A stretch of DNA of 64,000 nucleotides from Chrysoperla carnea. Taxonomy: Eukaryota; Arthropoda; Insecta; Neuroptera; Chrysopidae. Every line of letters begins with the position of its first letter. The stretch's first letter is position 1. The DNA lies in assembly GCF_905475395.1 (NCBI RefSeq), contig NC_058339.1:59467172-59531171 (forward strand), read 5' to 3'. Positions 40,201-51,873 of this stretch are shown here, piece after piece. Below the pieces are notes generated by a model. The model saw nothing but the letters and a program-made list of their open reading frames with translations, made no database searches and was not told the origin of the DNA. A program made the translations under genes and the position numbers.

Positions 40201-41840
40201 AAATTTTATTGTAAAGGAACTTAAACAGACGACAAGAAGTATTGACAAAATGCCAATCTATTTGAGAGTAAAAGCTACTTTCAATAAATTTGAAGTACAC
40301 TGTCAGTTAACGTAGTCAGTCATGTATTTATTTGACATGAATACATTTACAAAGACATATAAAACCTTATGATTGACTAACTTATTTCATGTAATAATTC
40401 AGTACAGAAGTGAACTTGGGTGAGTTTTTGTGAGTGTATTTAATATTTTCGAAAAATTCATATAATCGTCGAATCAAATAAAATATCTTTTATTTTTTAT
40501 ATGGTATTATCTTATGTCGATTACTTATTTAAAAAATGAATGTTTTAACAATAATTTTACTACTCTAAATTCCGTTTTTGCTGTTTTGGACTCGATTTTT
40601 TATTTGCCCTGTACGAAAATCTATACTATTGGAAAATAAACATTAAAATAACTGCCTAATTGGTATTAAAATAACTAATTAAAATAATGTTTTAGAACTG
40701 GCAATTAAAGTATCATATTTAAACATAATTTGCGTTATGGATCGTAAAATTTTTTAAAGATTACGGTGCGTAGCTATATTTTAACGCAAACCAAGTTCAA
40801 TTAAAGCTTGTAAATAATATATTACACACAATGTCATAGTCAAACACTTAAACCCGTTCAAATCGTTACAATCTTTTAAAATCCAAGGTAAAAATTTTCA
40901 TCATCTCGTCATCTAGAATTTTTTCATCTTTAACCAAAGTAGCTACTACTTGCCAAAATTATCAATGTAACTTTTAGAACCATAAAAAAATTTCTAGAAA
41001 CACCATTTATCTACGATTAGCGAAGTTCCAAAGTACAAACTTTTGAATTTTTTCAAAATAAAAATATTTTTGTTTTAAGCAAAAAAGTACTATTGTGATT
41101 TTTAATCTAGACGCTTAGTTTTCGAAATAAAAATTCTTGAAAAATAAAAAATGTAATATTCGATTTTAAGAAAAATGTGTTTTTTTTTATCTCCGAGGAA
41201 ATTTGCTTAGCTTACGGAGCTCCTGCGTTACGAAATGTTTTATAAATACGTTTGTTTGAGATAAATTTAATTCTCGGTTGCCAGATAATAAAAAAAACGG
41301 CTAATAAAATGTCGATGCTAGTTCAATGTTAATTTTATTGAAAGTGGACTAATTTCCGATTGATACAAAACTTAATCTAGTTCCATCTCGGTTAAAAGTC
41401 GTTCTTATGCCTTAGGGCCACCCTGGAGATTGAAGCAAGTTAGATATAAATTTATGACGATGTACTCCAGCTCAAATACATTTAAAATTAATATTTAAAC
41501 ATTGACAAAATAAAATATAAAATATTATAATATATAATATATAAATATGTAAAATAAATTTATAATATTTTAATCAATTATATAATAAATATATATTTTA
41601 GCAACAACATAAAATTTATACATATATTAATAATAATATTTTGATATTAACTTTTATTAAAACAATATTGTTTATTTAAAATTAACAACCCTTTAAACAT
41701 GAATAAAATAACCACAAAGTATATCTACTAGGTATGACATGTATACTAAATTTTCATTCAAATTATTTTAATGTTCAAAGTATATATGTTATGAGTCGTG
41801 AGCTCATAATCTAGCGAAATGTCCAAAATCTTTTTTGAGG
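37226..41840. other. Intronic or intergenic DNA with one CpG-richer patch
   Basis: No gene is seen. At about 38020-38240 the composition shifts: several CG dinucleotides, GTTCGCGCGATATCGATC, and an imperfect inverted pair ACCGACT / AGTCGGT about 75 bp apart. Around 39350-39600 another moderately GC-richer block holds TTGGCGCTCTCTGTTGATG. Neither has coding signs. Confidence 0.45.
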
Positions 41841-42440
41841 ATTGATAACGATAAGTTTGGTACTAGAGAAAAATGATGGAGTTTTTCCATATTCGTATTT
41901 CGACGATGTTTTTTTATCTGCCGATTATGTTAAAATGAAGTTAGAACATTATGTCGAAACAAACGGAAGGTTGTTTACAATTATCGAAAGAGTTGGAAAT
42001 TGTAATCCAATTTTCAACTCCATCGACAGTTACCAATAGACCAAAATAGATCTTACATCATCATTCATGTTTGTCCTTGTCTGTTTTCAAATTCTTTGTC
42101 TCACTCATAGAAATAAAAGGATTATGCTTGTCTTACAATGTGTGAAACAAGGAATCTGGAAACGGACAAGGACCAACATATATAATGACGTAGAACTGGT
42201 TTTGTCTATATCTTTTTATCTTTTTCTTGTCGCTTGTTTGTATTATGCTGGCAATAACTTTCTTTTAATAGCAAGCGCAGTAAAAAAACTTAAGCGCAGT
42301 TAAAATTCGATTGCCATAAATTCGATCCTAAGACACGATTAAAACTTTTCCTTTACTGCCAAACTTCTCTTTATCAATATTCCAAATATTAGCCAAAAAG
42401 AATCATAGTTTTACTTTATTATGGGCTTACGATCTAACAT
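41841..42440 (+). mobile_element. Family C repeat, copy 3 (diverged, longer)
   Basis: The right end carries the family blocks ATAAATTCGATCC, ACACGATTAAAACTTTTCC, AGCCAAAAAGAATC and TTATTATGGGCTTACGATC. The left end (TCGTATTTCGACGATG, TATGTTAAAATGAAG) matches the left arm of copy 1 loosely. Confidence 0.5.
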
Positions 42441-43325
42441 ATTAAGTTAGTTGTTATATATTTTTAAGTTCTATATATTCTATCTAGTTCTAGTTAGTTA
42501 AAATACAGTAAGTATAACTAACTTATATATATTAAAACTCATCGTTTTCTATTTCATTCGATAAAAGGAGATAGAAAACAAGTTAGAAATATTATTGTGT
42601 TTAAGTTTAAGAAGAGAATACCTATCATATCGCTTCTAACTAGCAGAATCCTTTTCTTACTTAAACTCTCTTACTTACAGGGTGTTGACATGTGTACTTT
42701 GACCTTTGAATGCGAAAACTCATATTTTATTACCTTTTAGTTTGAGTATCGTGCAATATTCTAAAATGAGATCTTCTTTTACCGGAAAATTAACATAAGC
42801 TTAACATTCATTGATAATGACCATTCGAAAGCGCTAGGAGAGAATGAACCATATCCAATACACCAGGAGAAAATAAATCATACTATCATTAAAACTTTAC
42901 TTCGGGGACAAATTATAAACGATCGATTTTAAACTAAATACTCCGGGGCTGAGGATAAGAATCGTATGCGTATATTAAATCGGGGAGATTAGTTTATATA
43001 TTTTTTGAGGTGTATTTTAGAAATGCTTTACTCCTCGGCCAAATTTTTTGGACCTTTTATACCAAAGAGGTAAGCTTAGTATGACTAACGAATATCATAA
43101 CTAAAAAAGGCAACAAAATTTGCCTGGGAGACAGAAGTTTGTAATCTAGGGTATATAATCCCCAAGGTATCCCAAGGATTTGTTTGTAAGATTTGTTTCA
43201 TCAATCTTTCTAGTCTTTTGCTTTTTGTGATTTTTTGCGTTTTGGGTGAAACATAATTTTTTTCAGATACAACACTCCGAATTACGAGGAGGAAATGTTT
43301 TGAAATGGTAAGGTTTTCCATAAAA
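42441..43325. other. Intronic or intergenic DNA
   Basis: No gene is seen. A second ACAGGGTGT motif lies near 42679. Confidence 0.4.
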
Positions 43326-43440
43326 ACCGCCACCAGTTGCTTAAAACCGCTTGCTGAAATTTATTCCTACTTCATTTCACCAATACCACTTGCTGAAATT
43401 CACCATGACCACTTTCTGAAATTTATTCTTACTTCCGCTC
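43326..43440. repeat. Imperfect short tandem-like repeat
   Basis: The phrase CTTGCTGAAATTYA (or CTTTCTGAAATTTA) recurs three times. The first and third are followed by TTCCTACTT or TTCTTACTT. It looks like a decayed local duplication. Confidence 0.5.
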
Positions 43441-44380
43441 AAATTAATAATCAAGAAGATGTGATTGAGCCTTTGAAAATTAGAATTTCCCGTTTTAGAT
43501 TTTAGCAAATGAATTTAATTTTCACTGTACGCTTGCCAATCGTGTCAAAAAATTAATTAGATTTTTTTAATTTTTTCGCAATATGGGACCCCAAAGATTA
43601 AATATGGACAAGTTTCAGAATTTTGTTTATCTAAATCGGTCATATTTTCCACTTTGGTGTTCAGTATAAGTAAATTTAAAAACACTCTGTACGGTATGTA
43701 AGACAAGACTAAAGACAAGAAGACGACATTACGATTACATTCACAAAATATCATTTATATATTTCGCTTCACTCTAATAATATTTTAAAGGTAAGTAAAG
43801 TATATATTATACCATCTATATTATAACGTTGGTAACGTTGACATACGATAAATGTATGTTATTTATTATAATTTATAATAAACCTTAGAACACAATTATA
43901 ATGTTTCAAACTACAGTAAAACCACACTAATTTATTAGGTACTATATACGTTATACATATATATGTAATTTATACATTATTTATTATAAATATATTATAT
44001 ATATTTCAACAATTTTGTAAAATATATTTTCGTTTAGGGTTGCCACCTCAAAGTTCTGAGAAGTCGGGAGGAAGTGAAATTAATCTAATTATCGCTTGTT
44101 GTTTGTACCTTTTATTTGGGGAAATAAAATAATTAAAGTATTTTCTTTCGTTTTTATTTCATCATTATAAGTTATTTATTTTCATATGTACGATAAGTTT
44201 GATGTTTGTATACCCAGTTTTTTCATAATTAAAATTTTAAATAAATATCCTTTAAATAATTGAAAATAAAAGCTACTGAAGTGTGTAGGATTTATGTTGT
44301 TGATATCGCGAATTGGAAGAAACTACACGATTCGCTCCCGATTAAATTTGGATTTATGGCAATCCTATTTTCGTTATAAG
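43441..44380. other. Intronic or intergenic DNA
   Basis: No gene is seen. A GC-richer spot near 44040-44080 (GGTTGCCACCTCAAAG) has no partner. Confidence 0.4.
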
Positions 44381-44540
44381 GTTAGGTTAGGTTAGGTAAT
44401 ATTGGCTGTCCACGAGGGACTTAACGCTTAGGCCAAAGGACTCATTGTAATATCATTATATGTATTACCACCTTTCCGCTGATAATTCCATTTATCAGCT
44501 CCTCAATTATTTTAAGAGGCTGAGCACAGCAATCCGGGCG
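44381..44540 (-). mobile_element. tRNA-derived SINE, copy 2, head missing
   Basis: Body homologous to 19735-19900: shared blocks GGCTGTCC-CGAGGGAC, CTTAGGCCA-AGG, ATTACCACCTTT and AAGAGGCTGAG. The minus-strand 3' tail is a run of TTAGG units (read on plus as GTTAGGTTAGGTTAGG, 44381-44397). The tRNA-like head is absent, as in a 5'-truncated retroposon. Confidence 0.7.
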
Positions 44541-46918
44541 GATAACTGCTAGTAATATAATACAGTTATAGGTCCAATTTTTTTCCGATATTCGAAATAA
44601 CGAGATACCAGTTATTCGATACCTTAAAAATTGCAATTTTCAAGTGCTGACGACAGACACCCATTTTTGTTTAGTACCGGACAAAATGATTTCAGCACTT
44701 TATTCAACTATCTTCAATCTAGGTGTAGGTATTGCTTTCCAAGCAATTAATAATTTTGCAGGCCTCATGCAAGGAAAGAAGTTTAAGGCTACGAAAACTT
44801 TCTTAGAAAAAAACAGTTATTAGACACGAACTTGACAAAACACTTTCTAATTTTCAGCCCTTCTGAAATGACAATATCAATTACTAAGTGACTTATCCAT
44901 TGCACCTGCTCTACGATACTCGACCAAATCGAGTAACTTCTCAAAGAGATAGAAAAAAGTTTTATTTCTTAATAAAAGTTTTGTAATAAGCAAACATTTA
45001 GAAAATAAAATTTCTGTTCAATTTAGCACCAGATAATTTTTGCTCTGTAAGTGCAATATCTTCAATAAAAATATTAAAATACACGTTCTTGATATTTAAG
45101 ATCTAAACGTTTACACTACTCTGCTTAGAATAAATCATAAGTTAAATAAATAAAATCTTCTAAAATAAGAATTTCAACTAAAATAATATTTAACGATTTT
45201 ATGTTATTCAATTGGAGTAACGATAATAAACTAATAGTATCATCAAGTTGGTAGAATAATAGTAACGTTTGATACAAAAATAATAAAATGTTGAAAAATT
45301 TTATTATAGTTTGAAAATGTATTTTATTTTTTAGTATTTTGGTATTTATTTAGCCAATCAATTTAGTGTTCCGTACCCTTAGAAAAGATAAAATAAATTG
45401 ATATAGATTTTTAGTAAGTAGTTCGGCCATCTCATGACTTATCAAGTTAGCAACAAATGTATATTCATTGAATTTCTAAGTTATGAATAAAATTAATGTA
45501 ATGAATAAAATTACGAATAAAAGTAATATTTGTATCACGTAAATGTTTTTTAATGCTTTAAAAATATCGTAAAAGCTAAAATTTATACGTCAATTTGACT
45601 AGTTTTTATGTTTTCTTTTTGAAAAGTGCTACAAGGAATTGTTTTTTTTTTGCATAAACATAATCTGTAATAATTTTCTTCATGATGAAAACTTTTTTGA
45701 AGCTCAGTTTCCGATTAGTTTTTGTACAATTAACATTATTGAAAGTTCTTCCATAAGATACTGTGTTAAAAATCAAAATTTTAAAATGAAATAATTCACA
45801 ATTTTGCCCTGCAAGAGGGCCCAAAACTGCGTTTATTGTAATCAAGGGACTTTGAACTATCATGTAACGCAAAAAAATGAACAAACAGCCGAATTACTTT
45901 AATATAGAGATAAATTATATTTATTTTTATACATAAAAAAATGAAAGATTAAAAGAAGAACATATCGATTGCGTTGTTATAAATAAATTTTTAAAGCCAT
46001 TTCTGAACAAAACTTAGTTTTTCTCGATTTTCAAACCATCGAGTGATTTGAAGTACGTACTTACGTACGCAAATTACATACGCATATAGACGTGACTCCG
46101 AAACTAGTCAAAATGTATTCAGGAATACTCAAAATGGATTTATTCATTGAAAATCTTCCATTATATTAATTCTTCCATTAATTTAGTTCTATTCATTTGG
46201 GAACAATTTGATGAAAAATAGAAATTTTTGAAAATTATTCTAAATAAATACTAGAAATGTATTGAAAAACTCACATTGTTCACATTTAAAGTTGCTTTGA
46301 ATCGTTACCGTCCATTTGGAACCCTTTATTTAGAGGTAACGTTCACCATTTGACCAACTGTATTTGGTTCTTGTACATTTAGTTTCTTCTCGGATAAAAT
46401 TCAGTTACTTCTTACAAATACATATAATCTTGTTATTATATCTATTATTTACTTCGAAATCGAAAATAACTTTTTAGTTATATAAAGATAATAATATCAA
46501 ATAAAAATACATATAGATATAGATATATATTTTTTCTAATACTTGTCGGTTGACTTTCTGTTTTATTTCTTACCGTTTTTCCTTGTAAGGTACGATATAG
46601 GAGATATACAGGTAGATAATAGTTTGTTAACTTGTATATATGTGTATTTATGTATATAGTGAAAAATGTTCATTTAACCTCGAATTTACTAGAAACAAAG
46701 GATATACTTAAATAAAGAAAAACAGTTTTTATAAGAGATAAATATTGGTTTATTGTTAATAGTATAAAGTACATGACTTTTTTTCTTTCATATTCGCAGA
46801 TACGGTTAGGTTTACCTTACCAAGATTTTATCCGTACAGAATGATAAAAAAAAGCAATAAATGCTTCGCATAATAATCGCTGTTTTGTCTAACACAGCAA
46901 GAACTTTATCGTGAAAGA
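44541..46918. other. Intronic or intergenic DNA
   Basis: No gene is seen. The minus-strand frame 45606-45884 has no recognisable domain. Confidence 0.45.
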
Positions 46919-46973
46919 GGAAATAGAAATATTGTTAAGTTTTAGTACACGAGCGCTATGTACGAATGGGAAA
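46919..46973 (+). repeat. Family E dispersed repeat, copy 2 (core)
   Basis: The core GGAAATAGAAATATTGTTAA, ACACGAGCGCTATGTACGA, ATGGGAAA matches 31693-31750 with substitutions only. Confidence 0.5.
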
Positions 46974-47862
46974 AAAAACTTATTAATATTATAATACGAG
47001 CACTACCTGTGAATGAAAATGAGAAAACGCAAACGCAAACCAAACGCAAGTTTCGTTTCAATCCATTGTGATTTACTCTCTCTATAATTTTTTTAGTGAT
47101 GCGCGAATTGAAATTCTATTTCCAAAACTTGTTGTCAGCTACGACTAAACGGCGTAAAAAGTTGACCAGAAGTGAAGAGGTTAAAGAACTCACTTTAATA
47201 AATATGGTGGGAGCGCAAATAAATGTATTGAACATACTAAGTGATGATATACAGTATAAATGAAATGCGTTTCCACCATTTATTTGCATCGACAGACTTG
47301 ACTTATTTGTTTATACAATTTGAGATATTATTGTTTCATTTATTAAAAAAAATGTCGACCAGATTCACAAACTTATTTTTGCACGAAAATTTTTTAAATA
47401 ATTTAGGAATAAATTTTCAAGCTTTTTAAAATCTTTATTTTGAATTTTCATGATTCTATATTTCTTTCCAATATAAATTTTTAAAAGAACAAACAGTGAT
47501 GTTAATGGTTGGAAAAGATATAAAATAATAAATATTTGTTTAATAATTGTTTATCTTTTTGCAATTATCACGAATAGATATAATTCAACTCGAAGAAAAT
47601 ATCTTTAAAAATGATTCTGTAAATAACGAAATGAAGCCGAGAGCACAGTTTTAATTCAATAAATATTTGATTTTATTATTATTAAAAACGAAACATTGAA
47701 GAAAATAGGGTTTAGTTTTTCTGATCGGGAATGTATTTGTTGTATTTGTACACGTTATATACAATTATTTATGTCATGTTACTTGATTATATTTTGTATA
47801 GGAAAAAAGGATTTTCTATTTAATTATATTTCAACATATATTTTCATTTTGCCATTATTGTG

Positions 47863-47892
47863 TTTTTATTTATTTATTTATTTATTTATTTA
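47863..47892. repeat. (TTTA)n microsatellite
   Basis: About seven uninterrupted TTTA units. Confidence 0.9.
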
Positions 47893-48151
47893 TGTTAGAA
47901 AAGTTTTAAGATTTGAGTTAATCAATATTAGAAGCTTAGCTAGAGAAAACAATATGGAGCGAATATAACTTTATAATTATTTTCGAATCAAATTTATTTT
48001 AGGTTCGATCAATTTTAAAATTCTCAAAAATACTTAATATCGTAAATTTTTTAGCATTTAATTAGATTAAATTTGACCACTAAGATTTTATTTCATTGTC
48101 AGCTACATGTGAAGTTAATATAAGCGTGTTAAAATTAGTCCAAATTTGCGA

Positions 48152-48174
48152 GGGTGGATAAAAATTATCCACCC
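48152..48174. repeat. Short perfect hairpin next to a C run
   Basis: GGGTGGATAA and TTATCCACCC form a perfect 10-bp stem with a 3-base loop, followed by more C and then T residues. Confidence 0.6.
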
Positions 48175-49435
48175 CCCCTTTTTTCGAAGCTAGGTGCTAT
48201 ATGCCATGTTGACTAAATGAATTCTGAGATAGAATCGAGAATGGGAAAATGATAGACACAAGGAGGGAAGAGCAATGAAATAATTTAAATTTTCAGATAA
48301 TTATACTATTCGAAAGCATGAATGCTAATATCCCGAAGCCCAAATGCATTGGCAAAAAGTCTACGAATGGCCAAGTAAGATAAAGGATTCGAACTAGATG
48401 TTATAATGAACGCAGATGTTATAATGTCCTGAAAAAATATTTTTTGTCAAATGAGATTAAGCATTTGAGTATTTAAATAAAATTTCCAATTTTTTGTATT
48501 CAGCCAGAATCGTGGAGGTTTCAAGTTAATTTTTTGATACCAACCCCTAAAGTTTTAATGAAATTATGTATTGAAATATTTAATTAAATATTCCAAAAAG
48601 CGTACAGCAAAATTAATTTACAAATTTTTTTTTAATTAGTTAGTAAACAAAAACTAGCTTACTAATAATATTATGTTTGTAATAAAAAAACAAATTTTAT
48701 ATTTTCTATACTATAGACCCAATACTGTTTTGTAGATAATAAATTTTACAGAATATGTATTAATTTAAAAAATAGAAAAAAAAGAAACTGTGAAAACATC
48801 ACAAAACCCCCTAAGGAACAAAAAACTCTGGTAATATTATTTTCATATTTTAAAAACAAAAAATATACTGTACTTTTTTCTTTATATATTTGTAAAGGAA
48901 ATCTAAAAACACCACATACGTATTTCCTCCGTATGTATATTGTCCTTGTTCGGTAGTTTGATCATAATCAGCTTTATTTTCGAGGCTAAAGCTAGTTTGA
49001 ATCTGGCAGCAAATCATGCCACTGGTCTACATCCATTTAAATAATTGTTAACTTAAAAGACTCAATGATCCAGATTACACGGACGGCTCTTTAAAATCCA
49101 ATGAACATACAGCGTTATATCTTGAATTTGAGAGATAATACCAACTAATGTAAATGTCATTGGCTAAAATTTGTATTCAGTTCTCGAGATATCTGCTTCA
49201 GAGTGCTTATAATAAGAGAAATGAAAATGTCAAATGTTAGAGAGAAATGACGATTCTCAAAATATTTTTAGGGATGATGTTTAAAATAATTTTGGAATCA
49301 CTGAAATAATTCCATTAAATTGAGAAAAAAAAATTTATTTTTTTCTTACATTTTTTCCAAAATATGCTAAAAGTTGGATAGTTTTTTGGAATTCCGTTGA
49401 ATGACAGAAAAAGGTAACAGCGTTTATTGTCTCTA

Positions 49436-49805
49436 TCTCTATATATTAAAAATGCGAAAGAAAGCATGTTTGTTTGTTTGATACGCTTTCACGCTAAAAC
49501 TAGCGAATGGTTTTATTAACAAAGAAATAAAAATAAATAAATAAATTTAATTTGACATTATCATAAATTACAGATTTCTGTAAAAGTAGTCATTTGACAT
49601 TACCATAAATTACAGATTTCTGCAAAAATAGTCAATATAAAATATATCACGGCCATCTTTTCTGATATACTCAATGAATAATTACATTTTACCTGTGTAA
49701 ACAATCCTTACCATTATTTCGAGTGTTATAGAAAGGGGATAAGCGAGAGCAATCTTTATTAATCTTTACTTTTAAACTCAGCGAAGCGGGTGAGTATCAC
49801 TCTAG
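49436..49805 (+). mobile_element. Short non-autonomous Helitron
   Basis: It starts TCTCTATATATTAAAAATGC after an A and ends CTAG before a T, the A|T insertion pattern of Helitrons. Just before the end is a stem, ACTCAGC-gaa-GCGGGTGAGT (about 49777-49796), the typical 3' hairpin. Inside, a TTTGTTTGTTTGATACGC block resembles insect Helitrons as I recall them. No Rep/helicase is encoded. About 370 bp. Confidence 0.75.
49551..49634. repeat. 42-bp tandem duplication inside the Helitron
   Basis: Units 49551-49592 and 49593-49634 both start TTTGACATTA and end TAGTCA. They differ at three positions, all transitions, so the duplication is fairly recent. Confidence 0.85.
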
Positions 49806-50526
49806 TTGTGTATTAATTTTTATAACGAAAAATTGTTTATTGCAATTGGTTGGAAAAGTCTCTGTTTACATACACAAGAAGATACTACTTAATACTATTT
49901 AATATTCAGAAATTTCAAAATGCAATTTATTTTCTATGCCTGAAATCTCAATAATGTTATATACTGTATATGGCCGTAAAAAACGGATACAAAAAATGAA
50001 TATTTTATCACTTTTAAAAAGAAAAATCATATTACTAACATAGAAGAGAAGTGAAAGATAAAAAGAATGAATATCGCAACACGACGTCTTACTGATTTTT
50101 AATTTAATTATACGTTTAATATAGGGTATAATGTAGGTGCAACAAATATATATTATACGATAATTGAATTGACGTTTTACCAGAGTACAAAATATCATAG
50201 ATATACGTTTACTCGTTTTATCAAAGCCGTTTCATCGTAATAACCATAGCAAAATTAACCATTTTCTTTATACGTAATAAAATTCATAATTCAGTTTTAA
50301 TTGAATATTCTTGTATTTTTGAATATGGTATCAGTTGGTTTAGCTATTGACAACGGTTTTATTATAAGCAATCCATTTTTGAAATAAAAAATTTGACAAA
50401 TATAGCTTCCGTTTAGTCAATTCACACTCCTGGCTAGTGAAAATTGGATAAAGTTTGTGTGTTTGTTGTGTGAGTAAAATCAATTTTTTGTATTTATTTT
50501 AAAGACATCATAGTACAAGAAATGGT
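49806..50526. other. Intronic or intergenic DNA
   Basis: No gene is seen. The minus-strand open frame 49899-50198 is A+T-driven and unrecognised. Confidence 0.45.
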
Positions 50527-51000
50527 TTAAGGTCAATATTCACCCAACCCATCTAATAACCAGATGAGACATATTTGTAATGAAATTTTATTGATTTTTA
50601 AACATTCCAATCATAGTTTTTCTATCGAAAAGTGTTCGTGGCTGTTTATGATTAAATTAATTATAATCTTTTTTTTTTTTTTCATGAACTCTTTTTTTCA
50701 GGCAAGCATATACTATTATTTTCATAATTAAATTATCTTTCTTCTGATACCAACTTCGATTAGTTTACAGATCCATTTAGTTACCTATAATGACTTACCT
50801 GGTATCAGAAGAAAGGTAATTTAATTACGAAAATAATGGTATAGGCTTGCCTGGAATAATTCGTTCATGCAAAACATTGGTTAAATTTAATTTAATTATA
50901 AATAGAACACTTTTCGACAGAAAACTATGATAGGACTGTTCAAAAATCAATAAAATTTCATAAAAAATATATCTCATGTGGTGTGAAGTTGGACCTTAGG
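50527..51000. mobile_element. Foldback element D with ~200-230-bp inverted arms
   Basis: The left arm (50527 to about 50760) and right arm (about 50795-51000) are imperfect inverted copies. Matching pairs include GAAATTTTATTGATTTTTAA with its inverse TCAATAAAATTTCA, CGAAAAGTGTTC with ACACTTTTCG, and CTTTCTTCTGATACCA with TGGTATCAGAAGAAAG. Only about 35 bp separate the arms. No coding capacity; a foldback-type DNA element is the best reading. Confidence 0.75.
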
Positions 51001-51754
51001 CCGTCATTTAGATAGGTAAAATCGTCACGGTTTTCCAGCTACAAGTTTATTAAGAAATTATTTTTATTTAACGGTGCCTACAACTTTATGAAACTCTGTT
51101 GTTATAGCCCTGTATCATCCTGAATAATAGAGTAATTATAATAAAATGACTTTGGCACTATATGTGCAATATAAACATACTTTTATTACATGATGAAATA
51201 TCATTAGAATATTCATCTACTGTTATCATGGGAATGCAAAAAACGCTGGCGCTTACTTTACTGCAGACTTTGATTTATTTAAAAGGTTTTTTTTTTTTAT
51301 AGAAATGCCTGTCAAATGTATTTCAGCAATTATTATTTAATCTATATTTTGTAGGACTAAATGTATGAATTTCAGTAGGTAAACTAAAAGAGTTCTAGAA
51401 CATGAAATATAATGTGAAATGAAAAGAACGTTATGTTACGTTGTTACGAATACCCCATCGCTTGTCAATTATCACTGAAATAAAATTCTTAATATCAACC
51501 GATATGAGGTTGTCTCAACCTCATTGCGAGATCAAATATGGCGAATGGGCCTTACGTAGGTAAGAGTTTATTTACTTGAGAGTCGAAGTATTTCATTACT
51601 TACCAGACTCTTCATGAAATAATCCATTCAATAATCATAAATATGAAATAGTTGAATCAAGTATGATCTTGGTGTGTCAAATTGTATGAAGTATTGTGAT
51701 ATGTCCGATGCATATATATGGTATATAACAAAAACATATTATATATCCAATATA
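51001..51754. other. Intronic or intergenic DNA
   Basis: No gene is seen. Confidence 0.4.
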
Positions 51755-51873
51755 TATAATAATAATATAATATAATATAATATAATATAATATATTTGAA
51801 TATATTATATACCTATATTAAATAATGTGGAAAAAGTAATATTTCAAAATACATATATATATATATATATATA
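51755..51873. repeat. (TATAA)n and (AT)n microsatellites
   Basis: A TATAA pentamer array at about 51764-51792 is followed by an AT dinucleotide run at about 51851-51873, within a low-complexity A/T segment. Confidence 0.85.

Larger units (their letters stand above)
46974..49435. other. Intronic or intergenic DNA
   Basis: No gene is seen. It includes a TTTA microsatellite and a short perfect hairpin, both listed separately. The open frame across the microsatellite (47696-47968) is low complexity. Confidence 0.45.

Noticed and set aside
47696-47968. 90-codon plus-strand frame
   Set aside because: Runs through a TTTA microsatellite; low complexity.
48385-48410. B-box-like GGATTCGAAC (minus-strand tRNA)
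   Set aside because: No T-arm stem, A box or acceptor stem around it.
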